64,000 bases of DNA from Ligilactobacillus cholophilus (GCF_030389495.1 NZ_CP127832.1:1116001-1180000); one strand, 5' to 3'. Shown: positions 45,156 through 53,480, counted from the first letter of the stretch. A program made the numbers and translations. Notes: generated by a model from the letters alone, not told the origin.

Positions 45156-46427
45156 ATGGATATTTTTATTAAAATTACGCTATTGATATCTTATATAGGC
45201 ATTATATATTACTCAATTTGGGTAGCAATTTTAGTATGCGGATCAATTAAAGAGTCTCATATTAAAGTTAATAACTTAAAAATTCCTAAGGATATCAAAT
45301 TATTTATCTTAATGCCCATGCTGAATGAAGCTGGGGTTGTAAATTCTACATTATCTCAATTTTTAAAAAACACAGCAAAATTATCACAAGTCCAACTTGG
45401 GGTAATTGATGACGGTTCAATTGATGGAACTGGAAAATTGATTCAAGAATTTATCACTTCACATCACTGTTCAAATAAAATTCATCTTATTCGCAGAATT
45501 TCTCCGAATGCACAAACAGGAAAAGGCGATGCCTTAAATTATGGCTTAAATTTTATTCGAAAACACTTTGATTACAATATGAATCATGTAATTGTCGGCG
45601 TTTTAGATGCTGATGCTATTATGCATCAAAATGATTTTCAAAAAGTATTGATTGAATTTGCTGAAAATCCTGAACTTGCATTGTTACAAATTAAGGTTAG
45701 AATGACCCAAACAAATAATTGGCTACAAAAAATGCAAGATGTTGAATTTGCTACACTTAATGACTGGATTCAACGGATTCGAAATCACATTCACAATGCT
45801 GCTGCATCTGGAAATGGTCAATTCATCAGAATGACCGCTATTAAAAATAATCCTAAGCCATGGGGAAATGCCTTACTTGAAGATTTTGAATTTAGCACTA
45901 AATTTTTATTAAGTGGGAAAAAAACACTCTATTCTTCTGACATTATTGTCTATCAAGAAGCGGTTAATAAAATTAGTCCCTTTATCCGTCAGCGTTCTCG
46001 TTGGGTTCAAGGAGGCTTAGATTGCATTGGAAAATATATAAAAGAAATTTTGATGAGTCATGAACTTAATTTCTGGGCAAAATTTGAAATGGTTTTCTTT
46101 ATGCTGTTACCTTCTATTACTCTATTTGTAGGACTATCTAACCTTTTTGCCTTAATATTCTCTCTTTTTCACTTTAAAATTTTCATTTATTTGTTTATTT
46201 TTTTGATTGGCATTAATTTGCTATTAGCCTTTTATATGGGATCAAAATATTGTGAAGATCCCACAAAAGTTCGTTTTGTAACTGTTTTAGATTGTGTTGG
46301 AATGGTTATTTATAATATCATCTTATTTCCAGCTATTTTAATCGCATTTTATCGTAAATTCACAGGTAAACATAAATGGATTAAAACCTCTCACGGTCAA
46401 GACAAATCAAATATTGCTAAATCATAA
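45156..46427 (+). CDS. Membrane GT2 glycosyltransferase, copy 1
   Basis: 423 residues: one N-terminal helix (about 5-30), a cytosolic GT2 domain and two to three C-terminal helices (about 300-395). Motifs: VIDDGSIDGTG (85-93 region), DADA (151-154) as the metal-binding DxD, EDFE (242-245) and QRSRW (279-283). QxxRW is the mark of processive synthases such as HasA, PgaC and CesA-like enzymes, so a polysaccharide or glycolipid product is expected. The next gene is a close copy. Its SD is TTGGAG. A terminator at 46499-46526 separates the two copies. Confidence 0.85.
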   Translation: MDIFIKITLLISYIGIIYYSIWVAILVCGSIKESHIKVNNLKIPKDIKLFILMPMLNEAGVVNSTLSQFLKNTAKLSQVQLGVIDDGSIDGTGKLIQEFITSHHCSNKIHLIRRISPNAQTGKGDALNYGLNFIRKHFDYNMNHVIVGVLDADAIMHQNDFQKVLIEFAENPELALLQIKVRMTQTNNWLQKMQDVEFATLNDWIQRIRNHIHNAAASGNGQFIRMTAIKNNPKPWGNALLEDFEFSTKFLLSGKKTLYSSDIIVYQEAVNKISPFIRQRSRWVQGGLDCIGKYIKEILMSHELNFWAKFEMVFFMLLPSITLFVGLSNLFALIFSLFHFKIFIYLFIFLIGINLLLAFYMGSKYCEDPTKVRFVTVLDCVGMVIYNIILFPAILIAFYRKFTGKHKWIKTSHGQDKSNIAKS

Positions 46428-46498
46428 ACTAGTCTATTATACTTTTTCACTATCTATCACTATTCACAGTTATAACTAAATTTTATATCTCGTCTTTG

Positions 46499-46526
46499 AA
46501 AAGCTGTAACTTAAGTTCAGCTTTTT
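46499..46526 (+). terminator. Terminator between the two GT2 genes
   Basis: AAGCTG pairs with CAGCTT and AACTT with AAGTT (one bulge), followed by six T on the plus strand. Confidence 0.75.
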
Positions 46527-46573
46527 TATTTCAATAATTTTATTTTAAATTTAAAATAAATTACTCAAATAAT

Positions 46574-46601
46574 TTGCTTAACAAATTATTAGTTTTATAG
46601 T
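46574..46601 (+). promoter_or_regulatory. Promoter of the second GT2 gene
   Basis: TTGCTT (46574-46579), a 16-bp spacer and TATAGT (46596-46601). The following leader matches that of copy 1. Confidence 0.55.
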
Positions 46602-46642
46602 AGAATTTCCTATCGTAGGCGAGATTACTTGGAGTATTTTTC

Positions 46643-47914
46643 ATGAATATTTTTATCAAAATTGTACTTTTGATATCTTTCGTGGGAATTTTATATTATT
46701 CAATCTGGGTTGCTGTCTTAGTATGTGGATCGATTAAAGAGCCACATATTGAATTTGACAGTTCTAAAATTCCACAAGATATTAAATTATTCATCTTAAT
46801 GCCCATGCTGAATGAAGCTGGAGTTGTAGATTCTACTTTATCTCAATTTTTGGCAAATACTCAAGCACTATCTCAAGTCCAACTAGGAGTAATTGATGAT
46901 GGTTCGATAGATGGAACTGGGGATCTAATTGAAGAATTCATCACTTCACATCACTGTGCAAATAAAATTCACCTTATTCGCAGAATCCCTCCCAATGCAC
47001 AAACTGGAAAGGGGGACGCCTTAAACTTTGGATTACAATTTATTCGTAATCAAGTCAATGATGACGTAGAGAATGTCATTGTTGGAGTTTTAGACGCTGA
47101 TGCAATCATGTACGAGGAGGACTTTCAAAAAGTACTTGCGCAATTCGCTGAAAATCCTGAACTTGCACTACTGCAAATCAAAGTAAGAATGATTAAAACA
47201 AAAAACTGGCTTCAAAAAATGCAAGATATTGAATTTGCCACGATCAATGACTGGATTCAACGTATACGGAATCGTATCCATAATGCCGCTGCATCTGGAA
47301 ATGGTCAATTTGTTAGAATGACGGCAATTAAAGACAATCCTACTCCGTGGGGAAATGCTTTGCTTGAAGATTTTGAATTTAGCACCAAATTCTTACTTAG
47401 TGGTAAAAAGACTCTTTATCGTCCTGATATTATTGTTTATCAAGAAGCGGTTAATAAAATCAGTCCTTTCATTCGCCAACGTTCTCGTTGGGTTCAAGGA
47501 GGACTTGATTGTACCGGAAAATACATGAGAGATATTTTCACAAGTCAAGAGCTTGGTTTTTGGGCAAAATTCGAAATGATTTTCTTCATGCTATTGCCAT
47601 TCATAACGATGTTTGTAGGATTATCAAATTTCATCACTCTAATCTTTGCACTTCTCCATATACATATTTTTTTCCATTTGTTTATTTTTTTAATCAGTAT
47701 TAATTTGCTATTAGCCTTTTATATGGGAGTCAAGTACTGTCAAGATCCAACCAAAGTGCGTTTAGCAACATTATTAAATTGTGCTGGAATGATTATTTAT
47801 AACATCATTCTATTTCCAGCTATTTTAATTGCTTTTTATCGTAAAATTACTGGTAAACAAAAATGGATTAAAACAGCTCATGGTCAAGACAATTCAAATA
47901 CTGCTAAATCATAA
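46643..47914 (+). CDS. Membrane GT2 glycosyltransferase, copy 2
   Basis: 423 residues, the same length as copy 1 and alignable without gaps, with the same DxD, EDFE and QRSRW motifs. Differences cluster in the segment after residue 31, around residue 135-145 and in the C-terminal helices. The duplication took the promoter and leader too. Copy 2 is followed after 19 bp by a Cys-rich secreted protein gene on the same transcript, which suggests specialisation of this copy. Divergence is enough that this is not a recent duplication. Confidence 0.86.
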   Translation: MNIFIKIVLLISFVGILYYSIWVAVLVCGSIKEPHIEFDSSKIPQDIKLFILMPMLNEAGVVDSTLSQFLANTQALSQVQLGVIDDGSIDGTGDLIEEFITSHHCANKIHLIRRIPPNAQTGKGDALNFGLQFIRNQVNDDVENVIVGVLDADAIMYEEDFQKVLAQFAENPELALLQIKVRMIKTKNWLQKMQDIEFATINDWIQRIRNRIHNAAASGNGQFVRMTAIKDNPTPWGNALLEDFEFSTKFLLSGKKTLYRPDIIVYQEAVNKISPFIRQRSRWVQGGLDCTGKYMRDIFTSQELGFWAKFEMIFFMLLPFITMFVGLSNFITLIFALLHIHIFFHLFIFLISINLLLAFYMGVKYCQDPTKVRLATLLNCAGMIIYNIILFPAILIAFYRKITGKQKWIKTAHGQDNSNTAKS

Positions 47915-47933
47915 AAAGAAAGGATTTTTTATA

Positions 47934-48608
47934 ATGAAAAGAACAAATAAATTAGCATTAGCTACTGCTGTTCTTGGTTTTAGTTTATTTATGACATCAG
48001 GAACAACTCACGCTGATCAAGTTAACGCCACATCATCAAATACAACTACAAGTCAAGTTGCTTCACAAAAGCAATCATCTGTAGTTTCATCAGATGCAAA
48101 CTCAGCAACTTCAACATCAGTTGCTTCTTCAAAATCACAATCAACACAAACATCATCTGTGGCAGTTTCATCCACTCCTTGTGTTTCTTCAGAATCAACA
48201 TCTAATAGTACATCAACAGCTTGCAATAGCAGCGTAGCTCATTCTGCTGGCACTGCCGGTACTGCTGGCACTGCTGGTACTGCTCCAACGGCTCCTACTG
48301 CCCCTACTGCTCCTACTGCCCCAACAGCTCCTACTGCTCCATCAAAACCTGATACACCTAATGTACCAAGTAAACCTTCATGCCCAGATAACAAACCATC
48401 ATGTCCAGACAATCCATGTCCATGTCCTAATGATCCATGTCATCCACATCAAACAGTTGTTATTGTTCACAAATATGTAGAATGCACATGGACAACAGTA
48501 GAAACTCACTACTGCGTAACATCATGTGGTCAAGTTATTGCTAAACGCTGTGTAGTCGTACATCATGGATATCGTGTTGTAGACGTACCAGTTGTAATTA
48601 ATGACTAA
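47934..48608 (+). CDS. Cysteine-rich, mucin-like secreted protein, unknown
   Basis: 224 residues from the ATG at 47934 (AAAGGA SD); the frame runs back into the GT2 gene but the SD decides. Order: signal peptide ending near THADQ; a Ser/Thr-rich stretch; AGT (x4) and APT (x6) triplet repeats; a Pro/Cys segment with SCPD, PCPCPNDPC and HPH; and a beta-rich C-terminal domain (VVIVHKYVECTW, HYCVTSCGQ, KRCVVVHH, VVDVPVV). Eleven Cys residues are rare in secreted lactobacillar proteins. No LPXTG is seen. The Thr/Pro repeats are plausible glycosylation targets for the cotranscribed GT2. I do not recognise a family. Confidence 0.75.
   Translation: MKRTNKLALATAVLGFSLFMTSGTTHADQVNATSSNTTTSQVASQKQSSVVSSDANSATSTSVASSKSQSTQTSSVAVSSTPCVSSESTSNSTSTACNSSVAHSAGTAGTAGTAGTAPTAPTAPTAPTAPTAPTAPSKPDTPNVPSKPSCPDNKPSCPDNPCPCPNDPCHPHQTVVIVHKYVECTWTTVETHYCVTSCGQVIAKRCVVVHHGYRVVDVPVVIND
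48246..48335 (+). repeat. Ten 9-bp coding repeats (AGT/APT)
   Basis: Four Ala-Gly-Thr units then six Ala-Pro-Thr units in frame, each 9 bp, with third-base variation. Prone to length change. Confidence 0.8.
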
Positions 48609-48634
48609 CATTTAACTTGTAATCCCGTCTAATA

Positions 48635-48670
48635 AAAAAAGGACTGTAACATAAGTTACAGTCCTTTTTT
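48635..48670 (+). terminator. Terminator after the Cys-rich protein gene
   Basis: A 16-bp perfect stem (48635-48650 with 48655-48670), loop ATAA, ending in T6. Confidence 0.9.
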
Positions 48671-48690
48671 CTTTTATCAATTTATTAATG

Positions 48691-48724
48691 AACAAGAACT
48701 TTTTAATATTATTCATATTCAACT
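48691..48724. repeat. Direct repeat of the guaA 3' end (putative attR)
   Basis: 34 bases match 53447-53480 at 32 positions in the same orientation. The copy includes the last codons and stop of guaA and one arm of its terminator. The other arm is missing here, so this is a displaced fragment. The gap 48671-49009 also holds three TTGGCAT repeats and a hairpin (48902-48927); no gene is seen. Confidence 0.65.
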
Positions 48725-48769
48725 ATATAGATTTTTTTAGATATAATAACGACCTAGATTTGAACTTTC

Positions 48770-48866
48770 TTGGCATCATTTTGGCATTTTATTATCTCTA
48801 AATCTTTTTGCCTTGCCTTAACAAGTCTTTATTTATCATACTTTTATCACTTAATATTTTTGGCAT
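48770..48866 (+). repeat. Three TTGGCAT direct repeats, possible integrase arm sites
   Basis: Copies lie at 48770-48776, 48781-48787 and 48860-48866, the last two within similar T-rich contexts. They lie just inside the putative attR in gene-free DNA, where arm-type binding sites of tyrosine integrases are expected. Confidence 0.35.
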
Positions 48867-48901
48867 TATTTTAGAATTTTTAAAACAAAAAATGCAAATA
48901 A

Positions 48902-48927
48902 AAAAGCAAGGTTAATTCCCTGCTTTT
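48902..48927 (-). terminator. Terminator after the AAA ATPase gene
   Basis: AAAAGCA-GG pairs with CC-TGCTTTT with one mismatch, and the minus strand continues in T-rich sequence. Confidence 0.55.
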
Positions 48928-49009
48928 AATAAAATTAACTTACTAATTATTTCAAATACGAAATAATCTTATATCTCTTCGCTGCACAAACCACTCCATA
49001 TTCACTTGC

Positions 49010-50452
49010 TTATTCTTCATTTACTTCGCTCTTTAAATCTTTATAAATTTGCACTAATGACTCAATTGATGATTTTAATTCTTCCTCTGAGTAAGAATTT
49101 CTTTCTTTTACTTCTGGATGATCTTGACAATTACGAATAATATATGGCATAGATCGATCCTCCTCATCTTTCCATTGTCCCCATTTTTTTGGAATATATT
49201 TTTTGGTAGGAAGATTATATTTTCCTACAAATAATTCCTCATCTATTGTAGTAAGCCGATATTTATTAACTTTTTCAGTCCACAATCCATAAATATCAGA
49301 GAATAACCTATGATGAAATTCTACATTAGGTATTTTAAACGCTTTATATGTAATTTCTCCCACTGTTACGTCAGGCAATACCAAATCTTCCATTGATTCA
49401 TAATGAATTTTTTCGCTATCTTTATCTAAAATATATACTTTGCTATTATTCATATTATAATTTTTTAAAATGTATGGTGAATGAGTTGTGATAAATACCT
49501 GACTATTATCGTTACAGGCAAGTTTATTTAAAGATTTAAGTAATTTGTCTTGTGCCCTTGGATGTAAAAATAATTCAGGTTCATCTAAAAAATAAAGTAT
49601 ATTTTCATTGGCTTCATTATCGTCATACTCTGCACTTATTTGAATAAGAGCCAATAAAACTGCACGTTGTAAACCATTACCCTTTTCACTAATATCAGTA
49701 TTTATTCCCTGCTCTTTAACTTGAATATTCCCTTTTTTTAGTAAATCTTTAATTTTTGGAAAGTCAAAATTAATTTTAATTTCAGATTCTCCAAACTGGG
49801 CTTTTACAGTATCAGACAACTTTTGTTCAATTTCAGTTAATTGTTGACCTATTCCCTTTTCCCCAAAAACTTCTTTGTGTTTTTGCTCAAGTTCTTTGAA
49901 CTCATCTGTTTGTTGAAAATCAGCAGTTACTTTTGAAACTAATTTTCCCATTAATTTTGTACTAGAAAAATCTTGTATATCTTCATTATGTCTATTAGCA
50001 TCTATAAACAAACAATCTAACAATGCCGTAATTGTATTAGGTACACCTGTAGGATTCTCATATTCATTTGTTTCCTGATTAAGTACCAACACATTTTGAA
50101 TACTTGTTTTTTTCCCATTAACCTCTAATACTTCTGAGGTCTTTTTTATTATTAGACTATTATCTTCATCACAATTAATATAATTTTCATATTTTTTAGC
50201 TTTTGAAGGAAGAATTGTACAATCACCTAATACTAAAGTCACACTAACATCTTTACTTATATCTTGGATATATTTTTGATATATATATTGATCACGAGAT
50301 ACTTTCTTCGTTAAAAATTTTACTGCATCGAATACTGTAGTTTTCCCAGAATTATTTTCTCCTACAAGATAATTAACACCTTTAGAAAAGGTAAATTCAT
50401 TCGTTCCTTCAAAAATTTTAAAATTTTCTAATATTAATTTTTTAATGTACAT
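49010..50452 (-). CDS. AAA (SMC/OLD-like) ATPase, candidate defence protein
   Basis: 480 residues. Walker A GENNSGKTT (near 31-39), signature-like SEKGNGLQRAVLLAL (near 256), Walker B LYFLDEPELFLHP (near 287) and the H-loop FITTHSPYIL make a complete AAA15/21-type ATPase with a central coiled-coil insert. The last ~90 residues replace the usual TOPRIM nuclease of OLD proteins with a small domain (KKWGQWKDEEDRSMPYIIRN, then DHPEVKERNSYSEEEL) that I have seen associated with phage-defence ATPases such as PtuA-like proteins. No partner nuclease is adjacent. It lies inside the putative guaA island. An AAAGGAGAAA SD precedes the ATG. Confidence 0.75.
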   Translation of the reverse strand: MYIKKLILENFKIFEGTNEFTFSKGVNYLVGENNSGKTTVFDAVKFLTKKVSRDQYIYQKYIQDISKDVSVTLVLGDCTILPSKAKKYENYINCDEDNSLIIKKTSEVLEVNGKKTSIQNVLVLNQETNEYENPTGVPNTITALLDCLFIDANRHNEDIQDFSSTKLMGKLVSKVTADFQQTDEFKELEQKHKEVFGEKGIGQQLTEIEQKLSDTVKAQFGESEIKINFDFPKIKDLLKKGNIQVKEQGINTDISEKGNGLQRAVLLALIQISAEYDDNEANENILYFLDEPELFLHPRAQDKLLKSLNKLACNDNSQVFITTHSPYILKNYNMNNSKVYILDKDSEKIHYESMEDLVLPDVTVGEITYKAFKIPNVEFHHRLFSDIYGLWTEKVNKYRLTTIDEELFVGKYNLPTKKYIPKKWGQWKDEEDRSMPYIIRNCQDHPEVKERNSYSEEELKSSIESLVQIYKDLKSEVNEE

Positions 50453-50470
50453 TTTTTCTCCTTTAACCTA

Positions 50471-50498
50471 AAAAAGCCTTAATAAATTAAGGCTTTTT
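50471..50498 (-). terminator. Terminator after the PgrA-type surface gene
   Basis: AAAAAGCCTTAA pairs with TTAAGGCTTTTT, loop TAAA, with T tract on the minus strand. Confidence 0.87.
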
Positions 50499-50522
50499 AT
50501 TCTTTTATTATTATACCATTTT

Positions 50523-53219
50523 TTATTCGTGACGTTTACGTTTTGCTAAACCTAACATTCCTAAAATACCTGCCATAGCTAATGAGATCTCTCCCCAAAG
50601 TGTTGCCTTTGAGTTATTATCACCCATTTGTGGCAATGTGTTTTCCTTAGCTTCTTGTTTGGCAATGCTTGTTGGTGCTGGTGTTGTAAAGTGAATTACG
50701 TCAGCTTCTTTTACGGTTGCTTCTTCCGCTTGTGCTTCTTTAACTGCACTTACTGTATCAGCGTGAACAGTGTTTGCTTCATCTACTGATGAGCTTTCAC
50801 TATTAACGGCTGGCATTGTTACAGCAGTAGAAGTGTTTTGTTTTGAACTACCAAGCACAACTTCATTACCCATTTCAGCTGTTGTATGTGGATGTTTAAT
50901 CCATTGTACATCTACTGTCGTAATTGTCTTTTCATCATTCTTCAAAATTGTTTCAAGTTCGTTCAACTTGTTTTGTGCATCAATGTATGCTTGTTGTGCC
51001 TTAGCTAATGTATCACTATCAGCGTTCATTTGACTTTGTGCATCATTCAAATCTTTCACTGCGTTGTTATATGCATCTTGTGCTTCTTGCAAAGCCTTGT
51101 CTGCATTAGCGTAGTCATTGCCAGTTTGTTGTAATTGTTTCAACTTAGCTTGATCATTGGCTAATTGTTGTTTCAATTGATTCAACTTATCTACTGAATC
51201 ATTGTAAGTCTTTGTTGCTTGATCAAGTGTTGCTTGCTTATCTGATAGATCTTTGTTGGCGTTATCTAAAGTTGTCTTTGTTGAGTTAACTTTATCTTGT
51301 GCCTTTTGTAAGTAAGCTTGAGGATCACTTAATGCTTCTTGTAAGTCCTTAAGTTTTGCTTGATCTTGTGAAAGTTTTGTTTGATCATTATTCAAAGTAT
51401 TTTGTAATTGACTTAACTTAGCTTGATCATCAGCCAATTTCTTTTGGTCTTGTTCAAGTTTTTGTTGTAATGCTGTTGGAGTATCATTCTTGATTTGTTC
51501 CTTATCAGCATTTACTTGATTTTGTAAGTCTTGAACTGTTTGCTTATCTTGTTCAACTTGTTGTTTTTGTTGTGAAAGTTGATTTTCCAACTCACTCTTT
51601 TGGTTTTGCAAATCACTATCTGATGGAATTGAAACATTTGTTTTGTTCATTGCATCTTTTACAGATTGTTCAACATTATCGTCAGAAAATTCAAAATGGA
51701 CATTACCATATTTATCAATTGATGTTCCAACATACGTTCCACCTGAAAGACCAGCAATAGCTTTAGCATGATTCAAGTTAGGATCAGTATCATTATAGAA
51801 ATCACCAACAATACCCAACAAAATTTGATGTTTAAGATCATTCATTGTGCAATTATTATAGTCAAAAGTATTTGATGCATTTCCAATACATTCGAAGAAT
51901 TCTTTGTCTTGACTTCCACGTGTCCAAGTAATTCCGTAAGGATTGTCATTAAGGTTTTGATTTCCTAATGCATTAGCATCATGACCAGCACCAATGCCAT
52001 TATCCTCCATCTTTTGTGAATTAAAGTTATCTGAATTATAATTCTTAGCAACTTGATCAGCTAAATCAATAATTGCTTCATTGGTCTTAACAGGTGTTGT
52101 ACCAAATTGTTGACGAATACCATTGATGATTTGTGCTGCATAGATATTTAATTCGTTCTTTTGATCTTGAGTTAAGTTACTTGGATCAACATGATAATCA
52201 TCAGATGATGAAGGAACAAATGAATCTTTGAATGCTGGTCCTACATTATCCATGATATTATCAGCAGTATCCCAATCCATTTGTTTCTTTCCTTCAAGAA
52301 CATCAATATAATCTTGAGGTACTTGAGTAGTAGGCACACTTCCACCTTGATTATTGATTTGAGAGTTGACCTTATCTAATTGTTTTTGAGTATCATTAAC
52401 TTTATTTTGGTCATTTTGTTGTGTTTGTTGAGCCTGATTTAACTTAGCTTGGTCTTGGTCAAGTTTTGCTTGGTCATCTTTAACCTTTTGGCTATTATTA
52501 TCGATATTTTGTTTATCTTGATCAACGTTTGCTTGATCTTGTTTAACTTCATTTTGTGTGTTATTGATATTAGTTTGGTCTTGTGAGACTTGATTCTTGT
52601 CATTAGAGATTTGGTGTTGTTGATTATCAATTGCTTGTTGAGCATTATTGACATCACTTTGGGCTTATTGTTGATCTTTTACTGCTTGGTCATAGTTATT
52701 TTGTGCAGTTTGTTGATTTTGTTTGGCTTGATCAACACTTGATTGGGCTTGATTTACAGTATTCTTGTTTTGATCAACGATTTGTTGTTGAGAATTGACT
52801 GCAGACTGATCTTGGTTGATCTTGTCTTGAGTTGCTTGTTGATCTTGCTTATTTTGTTCAATATTGTCAGATGTTGCTTGATTTTTATCACTTTGAGCTT
52901 TATCTAAAGCGTCTTTGGCACTATCAACATTGTTTTGTGCATCATTAACTTTATCCTTGTCAGCATTAACAATACTTTGTGCATGATCCATTTCATTTTT
53001 TGTTTGGTCGACAACTTTTTGTTGGTCTGAAACAGCTTGCTTGTCTTGATTGATTTTATCTTGACTTACTTCTGTTTTAGTTGTTGTCGTAGTGATCTTT
53101 GTTTGATCACCAATTTCTTCTTTAGTTACGGTTACAGTATCCGCATGTACGTTACTTGCCATTCCAGTTGCTACTGTTGCAGCACCTAAGGCAATTGCTG
53201 TTAAAGCTTTTTTCTTCAT
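50523..53219 (-). pseudogene. PgrA/SEC10-type coiled-coil surface protein, interrupted by one stop codon
   Basis: A single frame of 899 codons is open apart from TAA at 52665-52667. Upstream ends ...NYDQAVKDQQ and downstream goes on AQSDVNNAQQ in phase; CAA-to-TAA (Gln) is the likely event. Order: signal peptide to SNVHADT; a Gln/Asp/Lys heptad coiled coil (about 50-295); a globular PgrA/SEC10 surface-exclusion-like domain (YAAQIINGIRQQFG, GAGHDANALG, YGITWTRGSQ); a second long coiled coil; and the sorting signal LPQMGD, helix and KRKRHE. The sortase motif has Met where Thr is expected. With the stop, only a 184-residue secreted fragment is made. Its promoter carries a G9 tract. Confidence 0.87.
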
Positions 53220-53277
53220 TTTTCACCTAACTCCTTTAGTAAATCCTAAAATATAAATATTTAAGTTTACAAGGTTG

Positions 53278-53308
53278 ATTTTACCCCCCCCCACTAAAAT
53301 TTTGTCAA
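53278..53308 (-). promoter_or_regulatory. Promoter with a G9 tract in the spacer, probable phase-variable switch
   Basis: On the minus strand the consensus -35 TTGACA (53303-53308) is followed by 10 bases, then nine G (53284-53292), then the -10 TAAAAT (53278-53283). The spacer is now 19 bp; loss of two G would give the optimal 17. An SD (AAAGGAG) and the surface-protein ATG lie about 60 bp downstream. Mononucleotide tracts in this position switch surface genes on and off in other bacteria. Confidence 0.75.
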
Positions 53309-53426
53309 TTTTCTTTAGCTAAATAATGTCCTAGATTTAACAAATCATAATCATTTTTCCCATTTTGAAACCAAAAAGATACACATTTAAATTATTTGTT
53401 GCATTTATTTAAATCAATTTAATAAA

Positions 53427-53458
53427 AAAGTTCTTGTTGGCTTTCCAACAAGAACTTT
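53427..53458 (-). terminator. guaA terminator
   Basis: AAAGTTCTTGTTGG (53427-53440) pairs with CCAACAAGAACTTT (53445-53458), followed by TTTATT on the minus strand. Its right arm is part of the 34-bp direct repeat. Confidence 0.88.
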
Positions 53459-53480
53459 CTAATATTATTCATATTCAATT
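53447..53480. repeat. Direct repeat at the guaA 3' end (putative attL)
   Basis: Copy of 48691-48724 with two mismatches. It covers the last codons of guaA, its stop and one terminator arm. The 3' end of guaA is a known integration site for genomic islands. Confidence 0.65.

Noticed and set aside
48671-49009. Remains of an integrase gene near the putative attR
   Set aside because: I looked in all frames and found no stretch with integrase motifs; only repeats and a hairpin are present.
50523-52337. An independent LPXTG gene starting at a GTG
   Set aside because: The frame is continuous with 52665-53219 except for one stop; there is no SD and no signal peptide at the GTG.
52439-52657. 72-residue frame on the minus strand inside the coiled-coil gene
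   Set aside because: Out of frame with the continuous coiled-coil reading frame and made of its repeat codons; no SD.
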